Below are positions 23,001-35,070 of a stretch of DNA of 64,000 nucleotides, in pieces; positions within the stretch are counted from its first letter, which is position 1; each line of letters opens with the position of its first letter. The DNA is taken from assembly GCA_020809705.1 (NCBI GenBank), contig CP085835.1, forward strand, positions 1,798,001-1,862,000. Reading direction: 5' to 3'. A program made the position numbers and the translations under genes. The DNA is from Calonectria ilicicola. Lineage: Eukaryota > Ascomycota > Sordariomycetes > Hypocreales > Nectriaceae. Under the pieces are notes generated by a model that worked only from the letters and a program-made list of their open reading frames with translations, searched no databases and was not told where the DNA came from.

Positions 23001-26000
23001 CTCAAAAGCCGCCTTCCATTCTCGTTCATCTAGCCAAGGGCCATGGTTTGTTGAACTCTCTTCATCTAAAAATTTAAGGAAGATTCCGAATTAATCCCAG
23101 AACAAGAATATATTTGCAAGTGGAAACCGGGCTTGGAAGAGACTCGAAGAAAATTTGGATACTTACTCAGCCACCAGCTCTCCAACAAGCCAAAAGCAAA
23201 GTTTTTGCGCAAGCTATCATCTTTCGTGGGTGGGTGAACGATGAAGATTTTTCCACCGCTGATTTTGATAGAGAAGGTTAGATAAAAAGAACATAAAAGG
23301 AGTAGAGGCTATGGGGTTCGGCTTACGACTTCAAAAGTTCCCGACCCTTCTTCAATATCGCTAGCAGATCTGATGTTTTATTGATTACCTAAACGCGCAA
23401 GAAAAGATTTTACTCAATTAGTATTCTATCAATTGTATGAAACAGCCAGTTTTAACCGACTAATATTGAGGAGTATTACTAACCTTGGAAACAACCACGA
23501 CATCATAGCTGCCACTTTCAAAGCTGTCCGCATCTGGGGCCGCAAATTGAAAACGTGCACCCTGATCACGATACTTCTCCTTGGCGGCTGCAATGGCATC
23601 GGATGATGGATCAGTGAAGTCATAACGACTGTAACGCGGTACAACGCTTGGCTCTGTTCCTCCTTGGCAGGTAGTAAGGATTTTCAAGAGTTGATCAGTG
23701 ACTGATCCTGAGCCGGCGTCAAATTCAATCAAGCGAAGATTGGAATTTTTGTGTGCCATAGCATCCACAATTGCATAGAGATTGGTGTTGAACGTAGTCT
23801 CGGCCTGGAATAAAAATTGTCAGTAAAATATCAACAGAGCGCTATTGAAGGGAATGCTAGTTGGCACATACATTATCGAAGAGAAACTCTAGAGCTTCCT
23901 GGGGGTTGGCGAGAAGGCTGGTGTGGCTTTGTATTATTTCCAGATAAAACTGGGCCTGTTTACCACTGGAAGCCAGCTTTGAGGCCAGTGAGGAGATAAC
24001 GGCATCGTTTTCAAGATGCACTCTCATCTCTGTATCGATGTTTTCTACAGTGTACTGCATCCAGTTATAGTATTGACTAATAAAGCCATCGGTTGGTGGA
24101 TTATTTCCCAATTGCTCAAGTGCGCGCTTAATAGTCGCCATGATCAACAGATCTAGCTCAGCATCAAGGCCAGTAGATTCCGTAGGCTGATTTACAGCTG
24201 AATCATCACAAAGCTTTTGGAGCTGGGCTGCGGACAAGAGGCTCAGATCCGGCTTCCAGTCTACGGTATAGGCTGGTTTAACCTGTTGGTTGTCCTTATC
24301 TGTGCCTGCTCCGCTATCTCCTGCCACCGCTGTAGTTTGAAAGTTCTCGATGTCGATGAGAACCTCCGTGCCTTCAGTGTTCAGCACAAGTAAAGAGGAT
24401 TCGGATACTCGGAGGCCGATTGAACGCCCAGTTGTCTGAACAGTGACAGCATCTGCATCCGGAGCACTAAGCCCGCCTTGAGCAGATATCCAAATACGGT
24501 CGACAAAGGTGGGAATTGTGGTGGCAATCTCCTTAGTGCCACCAGCGGTGTACACAGACATCATGGTGTGCAAAATAGTATCGAGAGTGGTTGGATGAAC
24601 AACGTGCTCAGAGCCTGGATCAAGACCCTCAAACTGACGCGCCCATCTATATGTCTGGACTGTAGCAACTGCTGATTCGGCGCCATCATGGACAACGTGG
24701 GTGATGGCCCGGAATGAAGGCCCATAGTTGTACCCACTCTCGGCGAGCAGCTCATATAGTTGTGTTGGATCAGTTGTTTGGGTGCACTTACTTTTGATCT
24801 CAGAAAATCGATCCAGGCGAGAATTCTTCCAGGCAATCTCCTCTCTGGCTGAGCCCATCTCGGTATCAATAGCTTCACTCGACTTCTCCTTATCCGCGTA
24901 GACAAGCTGGATCGAGCCATTACAATTCTCTCGCCAGTCGACTCCTTGAATATTTTTGCCCATTCCATCATTCTTGTATATACGGAAGTCATACCAACCT
25001 GAATCTTTCTCATTCATATCTTTGCAAGGTCGCATATGTAAGTTTACCTCGACAGTCTCGGTCCCATCTGGAATGTTGAGGGCCGAGTGAAATTTCACAT
25101 TGCGAAACACAAAGCCAGAGAGTTCCTTTTCGGAATCAGCAAGCTGTTTAGCCGCTTCAATCGCCATGACCAACATGCCAGAGGCTGGGTATAGAGTTGT
25201 GCCATTGATTTTGTGATGCTCAATCCATGGCATGTCCGCGACGCGAATAAAGTGGCGCCATCTAGCCTCAAGAGGATTCCAATCGAAAGCAGGAGCTCCC
25301 ACAAGATCATGCCGTTTGAACTTGCGGAAACGGTAAGTCTTGCTCATTCGACTTTCAGCCCAGTATGTCTTGGAGTGGTTGAAGGGATATTCCGGCAAGG
25401 TTGCAAGTACTTTCTTGGCGCTTGATGAACTTAGCCTTAAGCTATTCACCTCTTCAAGTTTCACTTGATGACCTAGACAGTGCAAACGACCGGCGAGATC
25501 CAAGACGGTGCCCACAGCCGACTGTTTTCGTATCAAGGCTGAAAGGTAACGCACAGCGCCTTCTTTGCTGATACTGCGCAAGATCTCTCTCGAGGGTCCC
25601 TGCATTACTGAGTGTGGACCAATCTCGACCAATTCACTGAGCGCCACATTTCGTGTATGGCTGCTGTCAAGTTTTCTCCTAGAGTTGGATGAACCAGCCG
25701 CAGCGCACATTGTAGCAAGCGCTGGTGAGAAGAGGACAGGCGAAACGAGATTTCGCACCCAGTACTCGGCCTTGGCTAGGTCAGCACGTTCAATCCAGTT
25801 TCCGGTTACTGACGAGACCATGGTCGGCAGGTGGTGGTTTTTCGGCTTCGAGGGCACATTCAGCTCTCCAATTAGCTTCAGATATTCATCTGCCACTTCT
25901 CGCATCTGGAATGAATGATAGGCGACTCCGACCTTGAGTTTTCTAGCAAAAATGTTGCCCGGAGCAGCATCTAGCAAAGTCTTGAGATGATCGATGTGTG

Positions 26001-28844
26001 TAGAGTCCCCTGAAACAGTAACATTCACGGGACTGTTTACACATGCGACCACAAGCAGCTCCTCACCCAGCTCAGCGGCAACCTGTTTTAGGTATTCCCC
26101 AGCCTCTTCGGCCGACAGTCCAACTGCCATCATAGCGCCTTGCATCTTGCTGTTTGTATTACTTGTGAGCTTTGAAGCTAAAAGTCCACGGAAATATGCA
26201 ATTTTCCATGCTGCATATTTTGACAAGGCTCCAGCACAGTATCTGCAGGGGAAAATGTTAGCGTTTTTATAATAAATTCGAATGACCGTGTGGAGGCAAC
26301 GTTAACTTACGCAGCAGCAATCTCGCCTGATGAGTGGCCTACAACATTAGCTGGACGCAGTCCAAAGCTTTCCAATAGCTCCACAAGAGCTACCTGAACA
26401 ATTGTACAAAGCGGTTGGCTATACTCGGCGTCGTTGACATTAGTAGAGGATTCATCCCTCATAAGTTCCTCTATTTTTCATCAATAAGGCTCTTCAATCA
26501 TCTTTTAGATCAGTATTACTTACCAACAGCATCCCAAGGACAACCAAGTCCTTGTAGAAAGGTGGCCGCTTCTAGCAGACTGTCACGATAGGTGGAATAC
26601 CTATCAAAGAGCTCGCGGCCCATGGCGTACCACTGACTCCCTTGCTATAATCCCACGTTTTGGATTAGAGTCTGAAAATAGTATCAGATGCGACCGGGGT
26701 AAAACTCACGCCAGAAAACACAAATCCCAACTTTGGTGAAGCATTTGCTCGCACCTGCTTCGTAATTTGGCTGGCGACCCCATGAAAACTGTTGGCGTTC
26801 TTAGAAACAACATATGATCGATATGGGAAATGTGTGCGGCGTGTGGCTAATGTGTAGGCAAGGCTTTGAATGTATTGGGCCATAACATCACTTGGGAGCT
26901 GTAGCTTTGCGAGGTGGTCCTGCCAGGCTGCCATCACTCGCCCCATGCCGCTCTCATCGGCTGTAGACCAGACCAATAGTTGGGCTTGGTTATCCTTATC
27001 ATCTGAGGTAGAATCGGTTACCCCATTGAGAGATGCCCCATTACTAATATTATGAACCCCATTAGTGGAATTACCATTCATGAAACCGCCATTATTAAAG
27101 GTTTGGTTGTTGAGCGTCCCATTTGCAGAGGCTCCAGTAGAAGATGTACCGTTAGAGATACTACGGCTTGAAGGAAGGCGTCGAGGGGCCTTGATTAATA
27201 CCTCACCAAGATGAGTCAAGTTTGCTGGTGGAACGGTGATGGTATTGTGGTTTCCCACCAACCCACGCTGAAGCAGGAAATTATAGGCATCATCAAGTAC
27301 AACGTGACTGTTGGCGCCTCCAATGCCGAAAGATTGAACGGAAGCGCGGCGAAGACCATTTGTGGGCCATGGGACAGCATCTTTTGGGATCTGGTCGGAA
27401 TATTAATGAATGTTGTTTGAGCTGCTTTTGTAAACTCACCTGAATGTTAAGAAATTCGGTATCAATAGCCGAGTTTAGCTTCTCAAAATTTGCTTGAGGT
27501 GGAATAACACCAGCTTCAAGAGCAAGGACTGCTTTGATGACTCCCGCAACACCAGCAGCTCCTTCAAGGTGGCCGATATTTGATTTCACGGAACCACTAG
27601 AGTCAAGTTCAGTATGTAGATCCTAAAAGCTAGTGTCATGGTACCTTACACATATAAAGGGTCCTCTGGTGATCTGAATTTGCGGAACGCAGTTCCAATA
27701 GATCCTGTCTCTATCGGGTCACCAACAGGTGTTCCTAGTCGCACCATACAGTTAGACTTCATTCATGTAAAAGCAGCACAGACTTTTGACATACCTGTAC
27801 CATGGGCCTCAAAATATCGCGTAAAACCCATATCAAGGCCTGCCTTGCTATAGGCGTCTCGGATAAGAACCCGCTGGGCTTCACGACTAGGTTGTGAAAT
27901 GGCCGGTGTTTTTCCATCTTGATTCGAACAGGTTGACCTAATGACTGCTCGAATAGTATCGCCATCGCGAAGAGCGGCAGCAACGGGTTTAACCACAACG
28001 ACACCAACGCCTTCTCCACGGGCATAACCGTTGGCTCGATGGTCGAAACTAAAACAGCGGCCGTCTTTACCAAGGAGGCCAAGGTTGTCCAATGATATTG
28101 TAGTGTAAGGTGTCAGCATAATATTATTACCGCATGCAAGACCCATATCTGCGTCTCCGCTCCATATTGATTGACAAACTAAATCGAGAGCAAGCAGGCT
28201 ACTGGAGCACGCCGTATCGACACTCCCACTGGGTCCCCTAAAGTCAAAGAACCAGCTAACGCGGTTTGAAAGCATATTTGGCGATGTGCCCGTGCCCCGG
28301 TACTTGGTTTGCGTATCAGGGTCATTGTTTTGCATATTCTCATAATCATGCATAAAGGTGGCGGAGCTTTTGGAATGTTAATTATGGGCTTTTATTTTGC
28401 ACCTTGATTCTTTATAGATGGAAATACGTACTACACAGATGTCTTTGTTCCAGCTACACGGTCGAGTGGCATACCTGCATTTTCTAGTGCGCGGAAAGCC
28501 GCATCAAGAGTGAGGCGCTGCCCTGGGTCCATGGATTCGGCTTCAGCAGCTGTAATGTTAAAGAAGGGTGCATCCCATGCTCCCATATCACCAGTGATGA
28601 AATGCCCATTTCGTACAGACGTAGTCTCAAGGCGGTTTCTATCTACATGATGATGTGAATCGACATTGAAGCGATCAGGCGGCACCTCGGTAGAAGCACA
28701 TCGTTTTTCTACCATCATGTTCCAAAACTGAGATGCATCTGTAGCATCTTGAGGAAATCGAAACGACATGCCAACGATGGCCAATGGCGGCGTTCTGCCG
28801 CCATCGTTGTAGATGGGTTCACTGAGGTGAGGTAAGGAACCCAT
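20076..28844 (-). CDS. Highly reducing type I polyketide synthase (KS-AT-DH-MT*-ER-KR-ACP)
   Basis: Twelve exons with joins at 28432/28366, 27795/27734, 27650/27596, 27440/27390, 26710/26644, 26524/26470, 26311/26242, 23872/23804, 23484/23388, 23327/23258 and 23167/23065. They total 8025 nt, i.e. 2674 aa. KS has the active Cys in DTACSSS and the Hises in HGTGT and [12 protein letters not shown] Ser/Asn/Gly-rich linker separates KS from AT, whose Ser is in GHSSGE. DH has H-x3-G-x4-P ([11 protein letters not shown]) and the Asp in [10 protein letters not shown]. The methyltransferase motif I is degenerate ([11 protein letters not shown] instead of E-I-G-A-G-T-G-G), so MT* is probably inactive. 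ER keeps its NADPH loop ([14 protein letters not shown]). KR has [14 protein letters not shown] and the Tyr in [12 protein letters not shown] has the phosphopantetheine Ser in [14 protein letters not shown] and lies at the extreme C-terminus, with no thioesterase, reductase or condensation domain. I chose ATG 28844 ([10 protein letters not shown]); ATG 28877 is in frame upstream. The predicted product is a reduced, probably unmethylated chain. Confidence 0.96.
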
Positions 28845-29799
28845 CTTGGACTCTGAGTGTGATGTAAAAAAAAACAAAAGATTGTCGAGTCCTTCTCAAT
28901 CAAGAGCCGGTTTCATTTCAGAGAGCGTCGTCTTTTGATTGGAGGTTCAACTTGCTTTCTAATATAAGTGTATGAATTCCTTCGGATCATAAATAAGGCC
29001 GTAGCGCCAAGAACTAGCTGGGAGAAAATGATGATTGATAGAAACCTTCCCGGAAGGCTTGGCGGCGGGTATAGACCAGTACCCTGGTTCTAATTGACTT
29101 CGAACCCAGGAACACATGACGTAATCGGTATCTCCTTCCGGATTCACATCTTTTTTTTCCAAAACAAAGAATCAGCCGGAATTTATTGTATCTACGAGGA
29201 TTGCAAGTGCATGTGAGAAGCTGGGGTAGGCATGTTGTAGTGCTTGGGAGTTACGATCCTCCATTGAACATCTATCGTGAAGAACGATGCATTCTACGGA
29301 GAATGCTTCCTATTCTAGAAGGTCCTCGCCAAAAATCCAATAATGGGACAGGTCCTTCATATGTAGGGATATCCGATGTTACATGTGTCCGTATATTTAT
29401 TGCCATGTATACCAGGATAGATTTGTAAGGAATACCGATATTGGTGGATTAAGCATATGGAACCGTGCCGTAAGCATACATTGTTGTGGCCAGGATTGGT
29501 TTGGTGCGTACGTAAAGCCGACCAGGGTCTCAAAGAAGGTTTTGGCGGAACAGACCCTGAACATTCTTTTCCAATCTATCCGGGCTCGCTAAACCTCTTA
29601 CGGATGAAGGGCGGAGCAGGCATTTGAGAGAGCTTTGCACCAGAAGGTATTTTCTGCTGTGTATTTATGCAGTCTATCAGTTGGGGTGTTGTTTTCTCTA
29701 AATTGTCTTCACGCCAGTTCACTAATATCTTCAGCGAGTTCCATCATATATCCCATAATTTAATTATTTGACAATTATTGTTTCTTCAGATATCTCAAG
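28845..29799. promoter_or_regulatory. Bidirectional promoter between PKS and releasing hydrolase
   Basis: The PKS and the FSH1-type hydrolase diverge across this 955 bp, a layout expected for co-regulation. It holds a palindrome CCTTCC-C-GGAAGG at 29045-29057 and related CGG-bearing words: CCTTCCGGA near 29134, CCGGAATT near 29178 and CCTTCGGAT near 28979. Fungal Zn2Cys6 regulators bind CGG half-sites, so these are candidate operators (inference). Short open frames here are not coding-like. Confidence 0.5.
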
Positions 29800-30733
29800 A
29801 TGCGTTTCCTGTGGTATGTCCCAAATTGCCGCCATTAAATATGAAATACTGACGAAGGCTTTTTGACCTGTAGTCTCCATGGTCGAGGTACAAACTCGAA
29901 GGTAGGCCATCTGCTCCAGCCCCTACTCTCGAGATGCTAAACCCATTTCAGATTTTCGAGATGCAGACAGGTTAGTCCAACATTATACTCCATGATGCAA
30001 GTTGAGAAGCATACGCGGAATCTAACACCACACGCGACTCTAGCTGCTATTCGTTATGATCTAGGAGAGGACCATGAGTACGATTTTGTTGAAGGAAACA
30101 CATCTGCGGATCTGGATCCAGGTTCGTTGCAGGATCACCACTCCCATCATTGTAGGTAACAGACTAATGCTTGCCTCAGATATCAAGCACATGCTAGCAG
30201 GAGACGAAGCTGGGTTCAGCTACTTTGAAGAGCATGTGCCTACCTCGGCTCTGGCAGCTCTTCGCCACCTTGACGACTACGTCGAGACGCACGGTCCATA
30301 CGACGGTATCATTGCCTTCAGCCAGGGTGTAGGACTGGCGGGGACATGGTTGGTCCACCGCCAGCGACGACAGCTCGCAGGCGTTCGTTGCGCAGTGTTT
30401 CTGTCGAGCGGATCTGCAGCCTATGACCCTGACGTACTCTGCGAGGGCTGGATGGCGCCCTTACCGTCCGCCAAGGTGGGAGAGATTCTCAACCTTCCCA
30501 CGGCCCACATCTATGGCTCTTCTGACCCCCATGCGGGATTGGCCCGTGAGTTCAGTGCCCTATGCAGGGGCGAACTCCGGTCCGTATTCATTCATCCGGG
30601 TGGTCATGAAGTTCCGGGGTCAGGTTCGGCCTCGAGCTCCAAAGACGTGGTCAACCAGGCTGTCAATGCAGTTCGTCGGGCGGTGATTCTTGCCAAGGAT
30701 CTTGAGCCTTTGCCAATGGGGCAGGTTTATTAA
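29800..30733 (+). CDS. FSH1-family serine hydrolase, LovG-like polyketide-releasing enzyme
   Basis: Alpha/beta hydrolase of the FSH1 family. LovG-type members hydrolyse the thioester that holds the finished chain on a partner HR-PKS. Five exons (29800-29813, 29874-29901, 29952-29970, 30044-30121, 30180-30733) encode 230 aa; the first exon has only 14 nt. Spliced, it starts MRFLCLHGRGTNSKIFEMQT, the family's standard opening. The catalytic triad is visible: Ser in GIIAFSQGVGLAG, Asp in YGSSDPHAG and His in HPGGHEVPG. It diverges from the PKS, which has no release domain, so a role in product offloading is the simplest reading. The gene is complete, with no lesions seen. Confidence 0.9.
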
Positions 30734-31455
30734 TTAGGGCAGTGCGGATTGAGTTGTCAGGTTGTCACCAAACGGGAATTATGGGCTCGTTAGTGTCCGA
30801 AATATGCTCCGGAGTCCGAAGAGGAGATCTGATACGCCGATATCTACCTTCCCTTTTTGAATTCACGCACGTTGTCTTGCAAGACTTGGCATAGTGGAGA
30901 TGTCCAGGCTCTTTACTCCGGCGCCCGGTAAGGGGCTGATTATATTAAGTTTGTGTTGTACGATGCCGAGGCTGCGATGAGGGGGATGTTGCTGACGGAG
31001 AAATTTCCGTAACCGTGTGTTTCACAAAAATGAAGAGATAGGGCCAAGATATTAATATCACAGTATTGTATTCATTTGCTATCTTGGGTGGTGGTTGTGG
31101 TGGTGATGGTGGTAGTATCGGAAAGTGGGCGGAAATCACCAAAACAGGGCAGGGCACGGGCCTGAAGTAAAAAGTGCCCACAAGCATGCAGAATGAGCAG
31201 AAACAAAAACAAGAGAAGAGAAGAGCGCCATGTCTGTATGTCTACATATATGTATGATACATGGATCGGGCTAGTCACGGCATGGCTTGGGTGGATCAGG
31301 GTTGGTTGTCGCAGTTTGGTTGTGATGCTCGCTTTCGCACAAACAGTGACTGTTTAAAAGCTGGCTGGCCCGCAGTGTAGAACGCGTGCCGAGTCCAGCA
31401 AAAAGGAAGACGAAAAAAAAAAAATACCATTTTGTTTTCGTTGCAGTCAATTGCA
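30734..31455. other. Intergenic with GGT-rich tract
   Basis: No gene. A GGT/GAT-rich imperfect trinucleotide tract lies at about 31085-31117, and an A tract lies at about 31414-31426 just before the next gene. Confidence 0.45.
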
Positions 31456-32337
31456 ATGGCACCAAACGCACCTACTCAGCTTTCGCCGTCGGTATTCGTC
31501 CACAGCCCGGCCACTGAGCCCGGTAGCAGCGAGCCACTGGACGGGCCACGCCTTATCATCCTCGCCCCGTGGGCTTTCGCGCAAGACGGCCACATCGCCA
31601 AATATGTCGCGAGCTACCGAGAAATGTTCCCGTGCGCAACTATTCTGGTTGTCAAATGCTTCCTCCGCCACTTCTTCTGGATCCCTGCCGCGCGGGAGGA
31701 GCTGGTGCCGGCCACATCGTTGATTCGCAATGTTTTGGGCACGAGCCCAGCTTCACACTCTGCCGAGTCCGGCTCCGACTCAAAGCCGGCCCTGTTGCTT
31801 CACGTATTTTCCAATACCGGACTGGCCACGGCGTACAATCTCTGCGACGTCTACGCCGAAACCGCATCAGCCGGTGAAGACGACAAGCGACTACCTCTGC
31901 ACGCCACCGTATTCGACTCATCGCCCGGTCGCTACGAGTATTGGTCGGTGGCCTCGGCAGTCATGTATGGCGTCCCCCGCGGAGCATGGGTACAGCGCCT
32001 CGCTACTTGGCCCCTGGCTCACCTGCTCACCAGCAGCCTGTGGGTCTGGGTGCGTGTGCTCCGCGGCCAAGACTGGGTGGGCGCCTGGGCTCAAGCTGCC
32101 AACAATGAGACGCGCATCCGCGAGACATGGCGGTCGTATGCCTACAGCACTGTAGACCCGCTTGTAGAGGCCAAAGCAGTCGAGACACACGTGGAAAGCG
32201 CAAAGACGCTGGGATTCAAGGTGTTGCACCAGATAAATTTTGGTGACAGCGCCCACGTGTCGCATTCTCGTGCCGATCCGACGCGATATTGGAAATTAGT
32301 CAGGGAAACTTGGGAGGGGTCTTCAAAGACTGTGTAG
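31456..32337 (+). CDS. DUF829 / TMEM53 / PaxU-like alpha/beta hydrolase
   Basis: Single-exon gene of 293 aa in the DUF829 family (TMEM53 in animals; PaxU in the paxilline cluster). These are alpha/beta-hydrolase-fold proteins with poorly defined chemistry. Supporting segments are RLIILAPWAFAQDGHIAKYV near residue 35, a nucleophile-elbow-like region HVFSNTGLATAYNL, the acid-loop region ATVFDSSPGRYEYW, and a distal His near the C-terminus (FGDSAHVSHSRADPTRYW). FSNTG in place of a strict G-x-S-x-G is usual in this family. I start at ATG 31456; an in-frame ATG at 31432 overlaps the A-rich leader. It is GC-rich compared with its flanks. Same strand as the releasing hydrolase and 720 bp downstream of it. 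It may be a cluster member or a neighbour. Confidence 0.8.
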   Translation: MAPNAPTQLSPSVFVHSPATEPGSSEPLDGPRLIILAPWAFAQDGHIAKYVASYREMFPCATILVVKCFLRHFFWIPAAREELVPATSLIRNVLGTSPASHSAESGSDSKPALLLHVFSNTGLATAYNLCDVYAETASAGEDDKRLPLHATVFDSSPGRYEYWSVASAVMYGVPRGAWVQRLATWPLAHLLTSSLWVWVRVLRGQDWVGAWAQAANNETRIRETWRSYAYSTVDPLVEAKAVETHVESAKTLGFKVLHQINFGDSAHVSHSRADPTRYWKLVRETWEGSSKTV

Positions 32338-32742
32338 AATTGCAAATGATGAAATGAAAGAATATCCACGGACCAAAATAGACGAAAGAAAGTAAAAATG
32401 ATCACACCAAAAGTCCATAAGTTATTGTGTCTTTATATTGGGTTTATGAACTCACTGGTGCTCTAGGTTAAGCGAGCACAATATTTTCTACGTAGCCGAT
32501 ATCATGGTCCCAACCATTACCTCTTTCATCAATAGCATTCTTACCGTGAACACGTTATCGAAATTAAAAAAAAAAAAAACTGATAATTTGTATGCTCTGA
32601 GTATAGTTAGTCGAAGTCGTGTCGCAAGTGAGATCTGCCTTGGTCTGACGGGCACTCTGACTGGTTTGTATCCTTTTCGCACAAAAGAAAAAATTGCCAA
32701 CAGGCTGCCTATGAATCCCTGAGATGTCGTTGTGCGATCTAA
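32338..32742. other. Intergenic
   Basis: 405 bp between the convergent DUF829 gene and the CHAT relic. It contains an A12 tract near 32567 and no gene. Confidence 0.4.
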
Positions 32743-35070
32743 TTATACTCCGAAGTGAATATACGGCACCCAATAAAAGTTATCACACATTATTTCTCTT
32801 CCGATATACTTCACTGTTGAAGTTCTTCCGTCATGTCTGTGATTTACAAATCCATCACGGAGTTTCCTAATAGCGCGATGAAGTCCCTGACAGACCGCAA
32901 TATCCGTCCATCCATTGTCTCGAATTATTTCATATACCACCTTGGCCACATCAACGCAATCGATCTGATACCTCCCAGAGTGTTCCAATAACATGTCGAA
33001 AACCAGCCAGCTGCAATGCGCTCACGAGGTGAATCCCTTCGTCAGCCAGGGTTTCTAGCTCGTTAATTCCTGTTGAACAAGCCGAGAGATATGCAAGAAA
33101 TGGTTGTTTCTCATGGAGCCTAGTATCCCGAAGATCTCCCACGGTAAGTGGACTTGATTTCCAATCTTTGAGTAACAAGCAGCTCTGCGATGGATCTGTT
33201 GGGTCTGATTGACCGTGACCTGCGAAATGAAAGAGTCTACAGTCTGCGATATGCTTGAGAACTTCCTCTTTTTGAAACTCCAGTGTCACTGGTTGAAGTT
33301 GTAGGCGAGGGGCAAGGTCTTTTAAAGGAATGAAATCCTCTTCTGCAAAAGGAAGAGTTCTGTTTGTATTCAAACCTGGCGTTTCCTGCATGGCAATAAG
33401 CAGAGCCTGGCCAAATATCGACTCAGTGGTATATGAAACAAAACATTGTTTCGGCGCCCGGATATTATAGCTTTGACTGATGAAGCGTAGGATGACATGG
33501 CTCTATCTAAAACTGTCTCCCTTGGAAATGCCGAGTAGCAACCCGCCGCATGGAGAGGTAGTTGACCGAGTAGGCCTGTCGGGATCCACCACAGACGCGG
33601 CTAGCGCTTTTCAGTGATAGGAAATTTGAGGCCAAGTGCGTGAATATTGGTTGAGCAATAGTCCGCCAAAGGGGTCCAAGCATGTTCACCATTCAGGATG
33701 GTATTCGCCTAATGTTTTGCAGGTTTCTGGACCAATACTCTACTGTTTCAATGGTGTTAGTGGGTAGTGGTACTGTCCTAACTTGATTAGGTTGTAAAAT
33801 GAATGCATCGCAGCGGTATTGACTCAGATTTATTATAATAATTGGGTCGGGGTCTCCTGCAGCCATCAATTCAATTTCAGTTGGAGGGAGAAGAAAGTTC
33901 TTGAACTGAGGATCACTCCGAATCTGTTGGAGGAGATCGTCAAATTTACGCTCAATTTCACGGCGGCGTTGCAGTTGTGATTCTCGAAAGTGTGTGTTAC
34001 TACCGGAGCCTGGAAAAAACGGTTTGTCCGTTGGCGAGTCAAGTTGGTCTCGAAGCGAGATAAATTCGCTGGCAAGGCTAGGATGTTCGGATTGAAGATC
34101 TGAAATATCGCCGCGCATGTCCATTAATAGACTGGCGATGATACCGCGGCCAATGTCGAGGAGCTGAACAGCATGCCAGAGCTGTTTTCCTGCCATTAGT
34201 GATGTGGCTGCTGCCGTAGAGGCCAAACCAGAAAAGTCCTTCAACATATTCTGCCTATCTGTATGTTTCAAAGATCTTGGGCCTAACATGTGAAGAAGAT
34301 TTACAGCTTTTTCAAACAAAAAGCTCGATTCCGTCCAGGTTGATTGAGAGGCAAGAATATGAGCGCTTTGCTGGAGCGATCTGATGCGAAGAAACGACGG
34401 AGCATCGCTGCAGTTGTAACTTTTCCTGAAACATTCAAGAGCGTTGTCGAGATCATCTTGCTTCCTTGACTGCTCATATCGAACCCTGAGCCAATTTCCA
34501 AGGCTGTTGAGTGTACTAGCCTTGTCGGGATGGTCTCTGGGCGAACTGGCCGCCGCTTGCTTTAGAGCCTCTATAGCATAATCGAGATGATCTACATAGT
34601 TTGTCTTCTCAAAAAGTAATCCGTACGAGTTTGCTAGATTGTTTAAATAGCGAGCACAGTCAGGATGGGCTTTGGGTGAGGCGTTTACTGCTGCAGTTGC
34701 AACAGCTATCGCGCGATCGAGCGAATCTAACGAACTGGCCCATGAAAACTGAGTGTAGAGTCGATTGCCTAGATTATTTAAGAGGCCAGCACGGTTGGGA
34801 TGGCCATGAGGCGGAATCGACTGCTTTGCTGGCAGCATCTAAGGCGTCTTCGGGTCCACTCGAACTGGATACCTAACCAAGCTCCATGATTGCCTAAATA
34901 GCGAGCGCGAGTGGGATGATTTTAGTTGTAGCATTGATAGCCTCTTTAATGTGACGTACTACCTAGTCTAGGTCGTCCAACGACCTAGAATACATGAAAC
35001 GCTTCCCAAGCCAGGTTCCAAGGTTGCTAAGAATGGTAGTAAATAGGCGAGGGACGAGAACAGAGGATAA
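32743..35070 (-). pseudogene. Decayed TPR-CHAT (caspase-like peptidase) protein
   Basis: Relic of a fungal protein with tetratricopeptide-type repeats and a C-terminal CHAT peptidase domain, a caspase-like fold used in programmed cell death and allorecognition-type systems. The longest intact piece (34838-33693) carries repeats such as RAGLLNNLGNRLYTQFSWAS and DKASTLNSLGNWLRVRYEQS. Further decayed repeats run upstream to about 35070 in shifting frames with stops, one being SLDDLD followed by TAG. The CHAT domain (about 33600-32743) still shows the catalytic His in LFHFAGHG and Cys in LSACSTGI, and the usual ending WVPYIHFGV. Lesions: frame loss near 33690; a TAG at 33601-33603 just before PRLWWIPTG; a shift near 33455; and a 1-2 nt shift near 32990 between IGTLWEVSD and VDVAKVVYE. 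No splice sites rescue these. It sits between cluster genes but is unlikely to take part in biosynthesis. Confidence 0.85.

Noticed and set aside
20076..28844. PKS-NRPS hybrid or thioesterase-terminated PKS
   Set aside because: The ACP is followed only by about 40 residues and the stop; no condensation, reductase or thioesterase domain.
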